Shown: positions 22,501-32,881, numbered from the stretch's first letter. The stretch: 53,351 nucleotides of DNA from Planoprotostelium fungivorum (GCA_003024175.1 MDYQ01000194.1:1-53351), one strand, 5' to 3'. Notes: generated by a model from the sequence alone, not told the origin. Program-made: numbers and translations.

Positions 22501-25108
22501 TCAGCCATTCGTCCACATCAATATGGAGATGATCATCGTGATCGCAATCGAGAGGACGGATATGTTGATGGCTGATGCATCGCTTGTAAGAGAATTTGTA
22601 GATGTGGTTGCATCGTAGAAGGTGCCCCTGACAACAAAGCCAGTGTTGTCGTCAGTGACAGATGACTTGTCGACAGAAGAGGTGATGCTGACGCTGGAAG
22701 AGCTCTTGATGTTGGCCAATGTGCTAGGAGAGGAAGCATCGACCTCAGATGTTGTTTCGTCGATAGATGTAGAATCATCTGCAAAGCTACTGTCGGCAGT
22801 CGAGTCCACTACAGAGGAGCTTGTAGATGCCACTGATGAGGTGGATGTTTGTGTGGACGAACTCGATGAAGATGTTGTGTCAGAGGAAGTCATACTCTCT
22901 GAAGATGTCATTGTGGGTGGACTGAGTGGACAGTCGTCTAGCGATTGATACGCTTCGTCGAAGCCTGTGTTCACTCCATCGCCTGATATCTCCTCAGTCA
23001 CTGATCGTGAGATGTCGATCTCACTTGTACCCAAGTTGGTTGTAAGCTGTCCTCTGCCAATGGCGACTACGATTGCCCGAGAAGCAGATTGATCAAACAG
23101 ACGATTGCTGAATGGTGAGTTCTGAGCTCTGTACAACGGAGGGACAATGGGCGGGGCACTAGCAGTGCCTGTCACATTGAAGGATCGTACGGCTATATCT
23201 GTGAGAATGGGAGGGTATTGGAAGATAGCGAGGTCGTCGATATCGTATGTCTGTCCGTACGTAGCTTGGCAACTGATTTTCACTGTACAGCGTCAAACAG
23301 TGTCAGGGAAGTCGATGCTGCCCACCCAGCGTGATGTTGATCTGAGTGTTAGGCGGAGCAATAGATATGTCCAGGATATCGTCAGAACAGGTGATCGCTG
23401 AGAAAATCGTGTCTGAACTGTTGTAGGTATACGTCACAGCATTGACAAAGTTGATCTCGGCATTTCTGGGTAAACCATCGATCTTCAAGCAGTGTCGACT
23501 GGGTGGCCGAAGGACAATAGTTTGTTGAATAGAATTGACGTAGATGATTGAGTCAGAGGACACTGTGTGGCACGCTGTACGGATCAGAACATGTCAGGCT
23601 CGATCGATCATATGCCAATTCTTGACGACTCACCACTCAAAAAGAAGCCGAGGTTCCCACCATAATTGATAGTAAGATTGGCATTCGTACTATTTAGATG
23701 TCAGTCCATCGACCACAATTGTGTTCGATCACCAAGACTGACGACCTACAGCTCTTTCCAGAGGATCTTCGTATTGGCCGATACCAATGATTCCAGGAGG
23801 AATGATGAGCTGAGTAACTGGCTTCGTTATCTTTGTGAATGTATCTAATGAGTTGACGAGTAGCACTTCCTCTACAATGACAGTCAGTTGATCCTCCCAT
23901 GGTAATACATTTTCACCTGGACTGATCACAGCTGAGACTGTAACCTCAGCCTGCACTCCGCATTTGATCGCTAAATCGAAAGCACGTGTGAGATCGAAGT
24001 CGTAGTAAGAGCCGTTGAGATACGCTTGACCGATCAGATCGGTCGCGTTGAACTTGATCAGCGCATATCTGTCCACAGAGCTTCCAAAGGTAGTGCAAGG
24101 TGCAGCGAAGTCTCCTGATGAAGAGATGACAAGAGTGGGAGGTGTCTGCACAGAGACGAGCGTGTAGTTTGTCGCACTCTGAACGCCGAGTTTGACGCAA
24201 GAAAACTTTTGCAGGACCTGAGAGGAGTTGATGAGGCGAGAACACAACGACGATCTGATCGGCCACCTCAATAGAAGATCCGTCTTTCAATAGATACGTG
24301 ATATCATTTGTGGCGCAGATCTGCGGTATCACTCCAGAAATGTGATCGCCCTCGAATGTGAAGCTATTGGTGGAATTAACTTCCACTTCGAACGATCTGA
24401 ACGTTTCCGTTGGCTGCAGATACAGAGGGTTCTCTGTCTATGATCAATTGCGGATGCAGAGAGGAGATCGTATCACTTGATCCAAGTATACGCATGAACG
24501 TTCCAGCTTTCACGAGCAGCGCTTCACTAAAGGAGGTTCTCAGTGGTAAACCATATTCCAGCTCGAAATCAAAGGCGAAGAAGTAGGGCTCTAGAGATGT
24601 GAATCTGAGATAGCTGGGTGCTTCGGCGTAAGCCCCTACCCCTACTGTAACGTCTATGATGTCTATCGTGAAAGTCAGGTGGTGATGCAAGATGATCGCG
24701 TGGTGACAGATCAAGTAAATGTGCACACGACGAAAATAATGTCGCACCTGCGTTGGTCACGGTGATGTCGATAGGCAAATCGAGCAGAAGATCTTGAGCG
24801 CTGTCAGGCGCATAGACAACCAGTTGATAACTGTGGCAAATAGAAGATCGTGGTGACACCTTGCCATCGCACAGAGCCACGCAGCGAACAGGTTCAAAAT
24901 CACTGAAGATAGCGGCAGTGGACTCGGCAGTGAAATAGGCCACGGATGAACGAGCGGTGTAGACAGGAGAGAAGAAGCCGGTCTGTGAGACGATAGATAG
25001 AGTCAAGTGATCCTATGTGGACGTCAGAGAGGTCACACGAGTGAAAGGCACCTGTGCGTGACCGAGAGTGAAGACGAAGAGGAGCAGAATGAAGAGTATG
25101 CTTTTCAT
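22501..25108 (-). CDS. Secreted, probably GPI-anchored surface protein, copy C
   Basis: Start ATG 25106-25108: signal peptide MKSILFILLLFVFTLGHAQ, then a 42-nt in-phase intron (read-through would hit TAG) to DHLTLSIVSQTGFFSPVY. Ectodomain exons are nearly identical to A over 22950-23564 and 23906-24746; the exon near 23640-23900 is more diverged. The stalk matches B rather than A in diagnostic residues (SSVDKSS, SADDS-type spacing) but lacks about 25 codons present in A and B, between SVDKSS and VTDDNTG. The hydrophobic tail is ISVLSIAITMIISILMWTNG, GPI-type. Function unknown; surface display inferred from signal peptide and tail. Confidence 0.8.
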
Positions 25109-25254
25109 GTTGCTGAGGCGAGTGAAAATGATTCTGTTGAGCTCGTATGGTCTTTCCACCTGAAGACAGCGATCGGGACGGTGTGGGCTGGATCAGGGAA
25201 GGGTCTGCTCATACAAAACTATCCCAGATAGCCAAAAGTGGAAAGTGGTGAGGC

Positions 25255-25384
25255 AGTGTGCCCCTGAGTGTCAGTTGCAGTCCACGATCGGGGCACAATC
25301 TATCAGTGAGATCGACTGATCTGACAGCATCTGGAGTAAATATCTGTCCCTTCGTTCCTTTCCCTGGTTCCACCTAAATCGGCT
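25255..25384 (-). promoter_or_regulatory. Conserved upstream block of copy C
   Basis: Counterpart of the A and B blocks, with CCACCTAAATCGGCT at 25370-25384, 262-276 bases 5' of the ATG. Confidence 0.45.
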
Positions 25385-26389
25385 GGCTGGTTCATTAATA
25401 TGAACAACGAGTCTATTCTCAAGTGCGTTGGTTGGCGACAGCAAACTAATTTTTAACCCCTTTGGTCTGCAATGATGGTGATATTATTGTTGGCTTTACA
25501 ATTCGCTCTACGATCAACATGCGATCCAGACAGAAGCAGTTCCACGTAAACTGAGATCGCTCTGAACGCTTTTCATTCGGTTATAGAAAACAAGTGAATC
25601 GTCCATCATTCTAGTCTCACACCCGTGACGATGATTTACCATTCCGTAGAATGCAATCACATTAATCATCGCCACTACATTTCAATTCACCTCCTTTGAG
25701 CGAGTTGCTTTCGATCGTCACCACGATAACATTTGAGAGCTCCATCGCCTATTATTCACTGTTACAGGTTATCTTCTCTGAGTCGAAGTCATGCCTTCTC
25801 CTGCGAGAAATCCGTACGAATATTTGCAAAGAGATACTTGGCATCAGACGACGATTATGACGGATGTGAACGAATCGTTTTTCAACACACGCGATCATCT
25901 TTCCTCTACTGCTGTGGAGAGAGATGAGTTTAGCCGAAAAAGAGACCGAAGTCGGTGAAGCTGAGAGGCGAAACGGAGAGAAGGTGAAATGACATCTACC
26001 TTCATCAATTTACGGGAATTGAAATTCCTGGCGGAGGTCTGACCAGATAGGTGAGTGAGAATACTGCGACAGATAGATCATGATGATCAACAGCGAACAC
26101 GGCCGTATGTAATTATTGTCATCAGTGGAATCACATTGCCGCTGATGAGCAGACTAAAAAGAAAATGGTGAAGTGAATTGATGAAGTGATCATCACTCTG
26201 ATCGAATGATACATCATCAAACATCGCGCGTCTCATCATTGATCATACACGGTCATCATGTGATCATCCCACGTCCGATCATCACTCACCTGCGTCACAG
26301 ACATCGATAGTGCCGCCGACCACACGAATTAGACGTGCAGCCGGGATGAGGAGAAAACGGAATGGGCGGGAAAATATTGGGACTGAGTG

Positions 26390-26479
26390 GTCACGTGACT
26401 GGAACACGACAGGAGGTCGCCCGGCTACAGAGGTCACGTGAGTTGTAGATCGATGATGTCACCACAGATCGTCACGTGA
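26390..26479. promoter_or_regulatory. Cluster of three TCACGTGA palindromes (copy C side)
   Basis: GTCACGTGAC 26390-26399, TCACGTGA 26434-26441 and 26472-26479. Spacing and flanks match the cluster at 16541-16630, so the two arose by duplication; all three palindromes are intact in both copies while surrounding bases differ. Confidence 0.5.
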
Positions 26480-26685
26480 TCTCCGCGCCACCTATATCGG
26501 CTGAAAGAGAAGGTCATTGAAGAAGACAATAAAGCCACAAGAAAAGATCCTTCACGTTTCAATCTTCGGCTCGTCATGTCTTCGATCTGTGGACAGATTC
26601 TTCTGCATCATCTCCCTAATGATCCACGACATCAAACGTGATCAGAACACAAGATGAAGAAGCCGTCTTTTTATTAGCCACTTGT

Positions 26686-28020
26686 CTATGGAAACATGGA
26701 AAGCATAATTGTGATTGCAATTATGAGCAATGATGCATTGAAGCCTGCTGCACTGCTTGTGAGTGCACCGGATGGACTTTTAGACGTGGCTGCATCATCG
26801 AAAGTGCCGCCGACAACAAAGCCAGTGTTGTCGTCAGTGACAGAGATGCTCTCAGATACACTCGATGATGTGATGTCAGGGCTTACAGAAGAAGTTGCCC
26901 TGGATGAGCTGCTATCGTCGGTCGGTGCGACCTCGTATGATGTTTCGTCGATGGATGTCGAGTCATCATCGGTGCTTGTGTCGTCTGTGGGGACCACTAC
27001 AGAGGAGCTTGACGTTTCTTCAGATGGACTGAGGGAGCACTTCTCGATGGACTGATACGTTTCGTCGTAGCCTGCGTTCACTCCAGCACCTGACATCACA
27101 TCAGGACCTTCGAACACTACGTCGATCTCACTTGTACCCAAGTTGGTGGTAAGTTGTCCTCTTCCAGTGACGACTGCGATGGTACGAGAAGCAGAACGAT
27201 CAAACAGATGGTTGTTCAAAGATGAGGGCTGAAAATATGCTAGGGTATACAAGGGTTGGATTATTTCTAGAACAGTAACGGCTCCTGTCACGTTGTAGGA
27301 TCGTATGGCTATATCTGAGAGAATGGGAGGGTATTGGAAGATAGAGAGGCCGTCGATATCGTATGTCTGTCCGTATGTAGCCTGACATCCGATTGTCACT
27401 GTACGATGTCAACAATCAGAGGATATGTCGATGTCGTATACCCAGCGTAATGTTAACGTCAGTAGGTCGGGGGGTGCCCAATATGTGCAGGGTGTCATCA
27501 GAGCAGGTGATTGTAGTGAATCCGTCGATTGATCTCTCGTAGACGAATGTCACCGAATTCATAAAGTTGATCTCGGCCCTGAAGGGTAGATTGTCGAGTC
27601 TCAAGCAATATCCACTGGGAGGTCGTAGAACGATGGCTGTATGAGAGTAGCGGACGTTGATGACTGAATCAGAGAATACTGTGTGACACACTGTACGAAT
27701 CAGAACATGACGATCTCAATTGACGTATATAAATGTTGAGAACTCACCGCCTAGTAGATAACCACTGCCGGACTCACCCCCGAAGTTGGTAGTGAAAGTA
27801 GTGTTCGTACTGATGTGACGTCAGCCGTGATCGCACACTTTCATTCAGTCACCAGAGCTTGTCGCCCACAGCTCTTTCGAAGGCATCACCGATAGAACCG
27901 AACGCAATGACTCCAGGAGGGACGGTGATCCTTGATACTGGTGCAGGTATGTATAAAATCGGATCCAACGGATCGACGGACACGACCTTCTCTGCAGCGA
28001 CAGTCAGCCATTTTACTCCG
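26686..28020 (-). pseudogene. 5'-truncated copy D of the surface-protein family
   Basis: Carries only the 3' half of the family. Exons seen: VSRITVPPGVIAFGSIGDAF (about 27870-27950), TTNFGGESGSGYLLGG (about 27750-27800), the exon with LRPPSGYCLRLDNLPFRAEI (27416-27691), the Cys exon CQATYGQTYDIDGLSIFQYP, a shortened Ser/Thr stalk and the hydrophobic tail (LLIIAITIMLSMFP), where a TAG replaces the last few codons found in A-C. The signal peptide and the first half of the ectodomain are absent; above about 28020 homology stops. It is the most diverged copy. It could still be expressed from an unrelated start, but without a signal peptide it would not reach the surface. Confidence 0.65.
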
Positions 28021-28352
28021 ATCAGGATTCGTCCGAGCACACGATGGTGATAAGTGTCCGAGATCATCATCGTGTCAGGTCGATCATGCTGACGATGAAA
28101 TGATCACCATCGACCATCACGCTGAGATGGTTGTGGTGTTGATGATGAATGAAGAGATTTGATACCAGCATAGATCGAGAAGTGCTGGCAGAAGATGTGT
28201 CGTTTCATTTCGATGGACTCACCACACGGAATAGAAGAGAGGCACAACATACCACCATTGGAAGTTAACGCCTCTCGTTGAGTCCATAAATGACTAAAAA
28301 TTACACGGTGAACCGTTGTTTGCGTTGTGAATTTTCGTATTGAAAACAAAAG
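28021..28352. other. Intergenic at the end of the array
   Basis: Homology to the array ends near 28020. The stretch has ATCATC/TGATGA short repeats (28050-28150) and no supported gene. It should contain the promoter of the plus-strand EEP-like gene that starts at 28353. Confidence 0.4.
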
Positions 28353-29554
28353 ATGCAAGCCGATGAAGGCTTGCCCCATCCACAAGATCGAGTGACAAGG
28401 CCATCTTATCATCGTTGGAACTGCGTCACAACATGGTCTAGAAACATCACCCTCTGTTTCTTTGTGGCGGCTCTGTTCACATTTCTGGTGCGACCCAAGG
28501 ATGAGAGACCCAAGCCTTCGATCTTACAGAACCACGTCCAATCGACCGAATTTAGCGTATTGACATTTAACATGAGGTCAACATCCACACGGCCCATCTC
28601 TTCTCGATCTGATGGAACATCAGATGCCAGAATAAGGATGGCGCGGACGTTTGGACTTTTTCAGAAGAGAACGACCCACGAGTGAATTCAATCGTCAAAC
28701 GACAAGCGGATGTTATCTCACTGCAAGGCTATCCAAACAATGCAACTCACCTCTTCGAAAAGTGAAACAAGAGATCGTCTTGCATTCGATTGAAGAATTG
28801 CAGATCATTCTCTCGCTACCAGGTCCTATATGACTCCTCGAATGGAACCCTGATGATGTTCAAGAAGAAGAGATTCGATCTGATCCAACACAGCGGATCA
28901 TCCAATCTCACATCCTCTGGCAACCTGACGTGGTTGCACCTATCCGACAGACAGGTGACGCACATCCATCACCTTCTCTCCATCTGCATCCACTCATCAT
29001 CCTTCACAGACCATGAGGCCGATCCTCTTCTTTCACGCCAAAGAGGCCGCCACGGCCGATCTCAATTCAACTCTGACACAGATCCGAAAAATCGGTTCTT
29101 CTCGTCTGAACGCACCTTACATCATGATGGGAGGTTAGACATGTCGTCTCATCATGGTGTGCTGATCGACATGTAGAGTTTCTCGTGGAAAATAATTCGA
29201 CATTGATGCTGGAGAGAGGTGTCGTGGACACTTTGGATGAGTCCATGCAGAGTGAGTGTTGTGTCGACGCGGAAATTCTCGGAATGATAGTGGCAGAGCC
29301 GGTGGGACCGTGGGACACATTTGTCTACAACGGGACTCGAAGTCGTCGCGATTACGTGTACAGGAAGAGAGATCATCAGGTGATCATCGTGATGTCGATG
29401 TCGATCGATCGATCGCGGTGCATGAGGTAACATGCGATAGATCTACGTGAGAGAACATATAACGGGGGTAGACCCCACGTTATCGGAGGACATCACATCA
29501 TGGCATCATTTCGTGGAAGTCATCTTCGATTGGGCAGTGTATGAGAAGAAATAA
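28353..29554 (+). CDS. Membrane-anchored EEP-fold protein with lost catalytic residues
   Basis: Start ATG 28353. An N-terminal uncleaved membrane segment (NITLCFFVAALFTFLVRP) is followed by an endonuclease/exonuclease/phosphatase (DNase I, sphingomyelinase) fold: FSVLTFNMRCQNKDGADVW, VKRQADVISLQGYPNN, RYQVLYDSSNGTLMMFKKKR, NLTWLHLSDRQ, NSTLTQIRKIGSSRLNAPYI, RSRRDYVYRKRDHQ, and the end TSWHHFVEVIFDW. Introns of 45-60 nt, all phase-consistent. Active EEP enzymes have LQE (metal-binding Glu), GDFN and SDH boxes; here these read LQG, GEFL and SWH. The first Asn (TFNMR) and the last His remain. So it is probably a pseudoenzyme of type II topology; what it binds is unknown. Confidence 0.72.
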
Positions 29555-30288
29555 AAAGTTGGGCGGAACGAACGGAATCGTAGGCGTGTGCGTATATGTT
29601 TTATTGATGTGATTGAGGAATCATTCATACGATGCGTGACGTATCACTCAATTAGAGGTATCTGATTCTACGTTTACTGCGAAGACATTATTCTATTGGA
29701 ATTGAAGACAATGATCTGCGACACCATTGAGCAACAAAAAGATGAGTGGAGAACCAGGGTATCGATCCCTGTGCCCCTCGCATGCTAAGCGAGTGCTCTA
29801 CCATTTGAGCTAGATCCCCAATGTGTTAGGAGCGGCTGGAGGGGGCACATGGACAATATCATTTGACAGTCTAGATCTTAAGAGACCGTCCACCATCCTT
29901 GAAAAGAAAATTTCGACTTTTTTTTCGTACTCAGGTGGAAAAGATCGAGATTTGACCACACATCGATTATTGGCAAAAAATGGCAGCTGATCAGTAAGAA
30001 TGTCCAAATAGATGATTTCACTTCATTTTCAGGTAATTATATCGATTTGATCCATAATCATCTCATACATACGACACGATGACGATGTACACATGGTGAA
30101 AGCACAAGAGAAGATGACAGACCATACTTTTGAGACACGCGCCGTGCCCTATCGTGGAAAAACAGCCGATAAAGAGACAAGAGAAAGTGGCTTCTTGTTC
30201 ATTGCCCGGCAATATGATCGCAGATGCGTACGTGATCTGCGAAATTTGAATCTGGCAGATGAGCTACATCATATCGTCAGCGACCAAC
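29555..30288. other. Intergenic with tRNA gene
   Basis: Holds the tRNA-Ala at 29747-29819. A 98-codon open frame at 30093-30389 overlaps the start of the transporter gene in another frame and is not supported. Otherwise AT-rich, nothing recognised. Confidence 0.5.
29747..29819 (-). tRNA. tRNA-Ala (AGC)
   Basis: Folds as a 73-nt cloverleaf without intron. Acceptor starts GGGGATC and pairs with GTTCTCC; it contains the G3:U70 wobble that identifies alanine tRNAs, and one T:T mismatch at 6:67. D arm TAGCTCAAATGGTAGAGC; anticodon arm CTCGC-TTAGCAT-GCGAG with anticodon AGC; T arm CAGGG-ATCGATA-CCCTG. Discriminator base A; CCA is not encoded, as usual in eukaryotes. Confidence 0.95.
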
Positions 30289-31127
30289 ATGGAGATCTTT
30301 GGATACATCTTCGATGCCATCATGGTCTTTGCACCTGTTCTTGGATATATTCCACAATACAAATCATTCGAGAAGAAGCAGTCTTCTGAGGGTTTCTCAA
30401 CCAGAGTCTCTCTCATCCTCCTCGTTTCCAACATTTTGAGATGTATCTTCAGGTGAACTCGAATGATACAGTCTAAACGCACAATCATCTCGCCACGACA
30501 CGTTTTCGCTAATGCATCACTGTAGAATTGGAAAGCCTTTCGAGAACACTCTACTCTTCCAGAGCATCGTGATGATCATCGCACAGCTGGTGATGTTAGA
30601 GGCCTGCGTTCGCCTCTCTCCTACTTCGGCTGCAGCTCGTAGGAGGACTATCTTACAAGATCCCACTTCTGTCAAAGACTTTTGGAACTGGACCGATTAC
30701 AATTCATATCGTGAGCATCATCATGTTCCAACCTCCTCACACACGTCAGTCTTCTTCCTCGGTGCCTTCACATTCGCCATCCTACTCGTCTCGGGCATAT
30801 TCGCATCACCTGTATATTGGGAAGTCCTTGGCACCGTCGCTCTCCTGACCGAGAGCTGTCTGGGTGTTCCACAAGCTTTAGACAATCACAGAAACGGTTC
30901 GACTGCCGGTCTCAGGTGAAGAACGATCGCGATGAAGACAACAGACTGAATCAACGAACAGTTGGGCTCTCATTGGAAGTTGGCTGGGAGGCGATTTATT
31001 CAAGACGATCTACTTCATCGCCACTGGTGCTCCCTTCCAGTTCCTGGCTTGTGGTGTCATTCAGATCGTCGTGGATTTCATCATCGTGGCTCAGATCTAT
31101 GCCAGCGAAGGAGCACAGAGAAAATAA
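30289..31127 (+). CDS. SLC66A2-like PQ-loop membrane protein
   Basis: Start ATG 30289 (MEIFGYIFDAIMVFAPVL). Two PQ-loop repeats: GYIPQY and LGVPQALDNHRNGSTAGLS. Membrane spans: SLILLVSNILRCIF, LLFQSIVMIIAQLVMLEACV, FTFAILLVSGIFASPVYW, then LGGDLFKTIYFIATGAPFQF and CGVIQIVVDFIIVAQIYA, ending EGAQRK. Introns at 30451-30525 (acceptor CTGTAG), near 30711-30749 and near 30917-30959, all phase-consistent. The pattern of spans and the phrases (LGYIPQY, GVPQ, GGDLFKT-FI) match SLC66A2/PQLC1, a 7-span relative of cystinosin found on endosomal and trans-Golgi membranes and tied to phospholipid flipping in yeast and animals. Substrate here is not known. Confidence 0.85.
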
Positions 31128-31380
31128 AGGCGGCTTCACTGCTGATGTCCATCGATCATGCTCAGTTGTCGTGATTCAAGTCGAGTGGTTGACGTCCAAT
31201 CATCTTTTATGTCATCATCATCATACGACACCATCGCTGTACTTGCTTTGGAGAAGGCGTCTTCACCTGACGAAAAAGGTGAGCAGCGATGGAGGAAAGA
31301 GGATGTGATGGAGAAAAGGTAGACTGTTTCTGGACAGAGATGCCGACAAGTTTGAGCGAGTGCTGGACTATCTATAGGCT
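31128..31380 (+). pseudogene. Remnant of a BTB/T1 domain
   Basis: At about 31316-31374 an open stretch reads GRLFLDRDADKFERVLDYL, then stops. This is the second half of a KCTD/Kv-type T1 (BTB) domain, whose usual form is dGrlFiDRDp.fF..vL.yLRtG. No start or N-terminal half is visible. It lies directly in front of another BTB gene, so it looks like the leftover of a tandem duplicate. Confidence 0.5.
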
Positions 31381-31395
31381 TAACGAGAGCTGAGA

Positions 31396-32830
31396 ATGAC
31401 AGAAGCAGAGATGGACGAGCTGGTATTCTTCTGGCTCTATCCAGGAGAGAAGGAGGAGGAGAGAACAGACGACAAGGAGGGAGATCTGAAGAGCAAGAGA
31501 CAATTGGACGTGCAACACAAAGAAGTGGAGAGTAGAATGGCGGCAGTGAGGCGGGAGGTGCAGAGGATGAGAGTAAAGATCAAGAGGTGAACGCAAGAGA
31601 AGATGAAAACTGAAGCGGAGAGCAGGAGAGAGAGGAAGAGGAGAGAGGCCGAAGTCTACATGGAAGAGCTGAGACAGACAGTGAAGCTGAACGTAAGGGG
31701 CAAGAAGTTTGTGACCACAAAAAAGACGCTCCAGAAGGGAGGGAGGTGGAATATATTGGGTGTGATGGCGTCAGATCGATGGATGATGGATGCAGTCAAA
31801 GGTGAAAGGCACGGGAGGAATGATGATGAAGAGAAACAGGGCAATACATGGATAGAAACAGCAGAGACTTCGCACACGTGCTAGACTATCTGAGGACGGG
31901 CAGAGGAGACACCAAGGATACAGTTGTAGAAGAGATACAGTACTTTGGAATAGAGAGATCGTTGGTCGCACGAAGAGAACAGAGAGGAGACATGTGGGCA
32001 GCTGCAAGATGCACTGGTACCTTCTCTAGTCACACTGACTGTGTACTCAGTGGCAAAATTCAGCAACGGTCAGATAGCCTCCAGCAGTTGGGACAAGACA
32101 GTGAAGATATGGACATCAGATGGTGCATGTACAGCCACCCTCTCTGGTCACTCTGCCTGCGTGTTCTGAACGACAGAGTTAAAATGTGGTCTCTTGTTAT
32201 CTGGCAGCAAAGACGCCACGATGAAGATGTGGACACCAAGTGGAACATGTATTATTACCTTCTCTAGTCATTCTGGGCCTATCTCCTCCGTGACAGAGCT
32301 CAAAGACAATCTCGTTGCATCTGGCAGCTGGGACAAGACAGTGAAGATGTGGACACTGGATGGCACCTGCACGGCCACCTTCTCTGGTCATACTAGCGCC
32401 GTCTCCTCAATCGTGCAGCTGAGCAACGGTCAGATAGCCTCCAGCAGCTGGGACAAGACAGCGAAGATATGGACATTGGACGGTACATGTACAGCTACCT
32501 TCTCTGGTCATTCGGGTTCCATCTATTCAGTAGTACATCTGAGCAACGGTCTAATAGCATCTGGGAGCCAGCACAAGACAGTGAAGATATGGACACTCGA
32601 CGGAATGTGCATCGCTACCTTCTCTGGTCATTCTGGACCCGTCTCTGCCGTGACAGAGCTCAGCAACGGTCAGATAGCATCAGGAAGTTGGGACAAGACA
32701 GTGAAGATATGGACATTGGATGGCACATGTACAGCGACATTATCTGGTCACCTGGGTCTGTGGGCTCAGTGATCCAGCTCAGCAACGGTCAAATAGCCTC
32801 AGGCAGTGCAGACAAGAGAAGTTATGGAAG
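31396..32830 (+). pseudogene. BTB (T1)-WD40 repeat gene, decayed by frameshifts and a stop
   Basis: Open start at 31396 (MTEAEMDELVFFWLYPG), a Lys/Glu/Arg coiled coil (31480-31670), a T1-type BTB domain (VKLNVRGKKFVTTKKTL; then, after an intron near 31801-31840, MDRNSRDFAHVLDYLRTGRG), and seven or so WD40 repeats of 40 codons (unit like SNGQIASGSWDKTVKIWTLD). The coding series breaks three times: a one-base loss near 32045 (TDCV / SVAKFSNG), an in-frame TGA at about 32166-32168 in the second blade, and a one-base loss near 32750 (SGHLG). The last blade runs out without a clear end. BTB-WD40 proteins elsewhere may act as adaptors. Sequencing error in near-identical repeats is possible, but three defects favour a pseudogene. 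Confidence 0.65.
32000..32820 (+). repeat. 120-bp tandem repeats encoding WD40 blades
   Basis: Seven adjacent units of about 120 bp, with the phrase GGACAAGACAGTGAAGAT (or one-base variants) recurring in most of them between 32090 and 32720. The high DNA identity between blades suggests recent expansion or homogenisation of the propeller by unequal crossing-over. Confidence 0.8.
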
Positions 32831-32881
32831 TAAAAGATCAAATCGACTACACGACCTTCAACATACAACGATCCTTTCATT

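Larger units (their letters stand above)
25109..26685. other. Inter-copy region upstream of C: promoter block, relic, E-box cluster
   Basis: No intact gene. Conserved block 25255-25344 and CCACCTAAATCGGCT at 25370-25384. The relic at 25790-25965 corresponds to 15905-16095 but carries a 4-base insertion after the DDDYD codons, shifting frame. 26170-26290 is rich in TGATCATC-type short palindromic repeats. Three TCACGTGA sites lie at 26390-26479, followed by CCACCTATATCGGCT at 26488-26502, the variant element, perhaps the old promoter of a lost gene. Confidence 0.5.
12450..28020. repeat. Tandem segmental duplication: four surface-protein units (A-D)
   Basis: Four same-orientation paralogous units, about 4-5 kb each: A (12531-15242), B (17889-20573), C (22501-25108), D (26686 to about 28020, truncated). 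Homology extends beyond the genes. The sequence 3' of A (12450-12530) equals that 3' of B. The upstream region of A (15243-16660) matches that of C (25109-26500). Relic blocks at 17210-17420 match 21860-22082. The longest near-identical stretches are A 13076-13690 with C 22950-23564, and A 14040-14880 with C 23906-24746. Offsets A to C are 9874 bp in the 3' half and 9866 bp in the 5' half. Confidence 0.9.
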
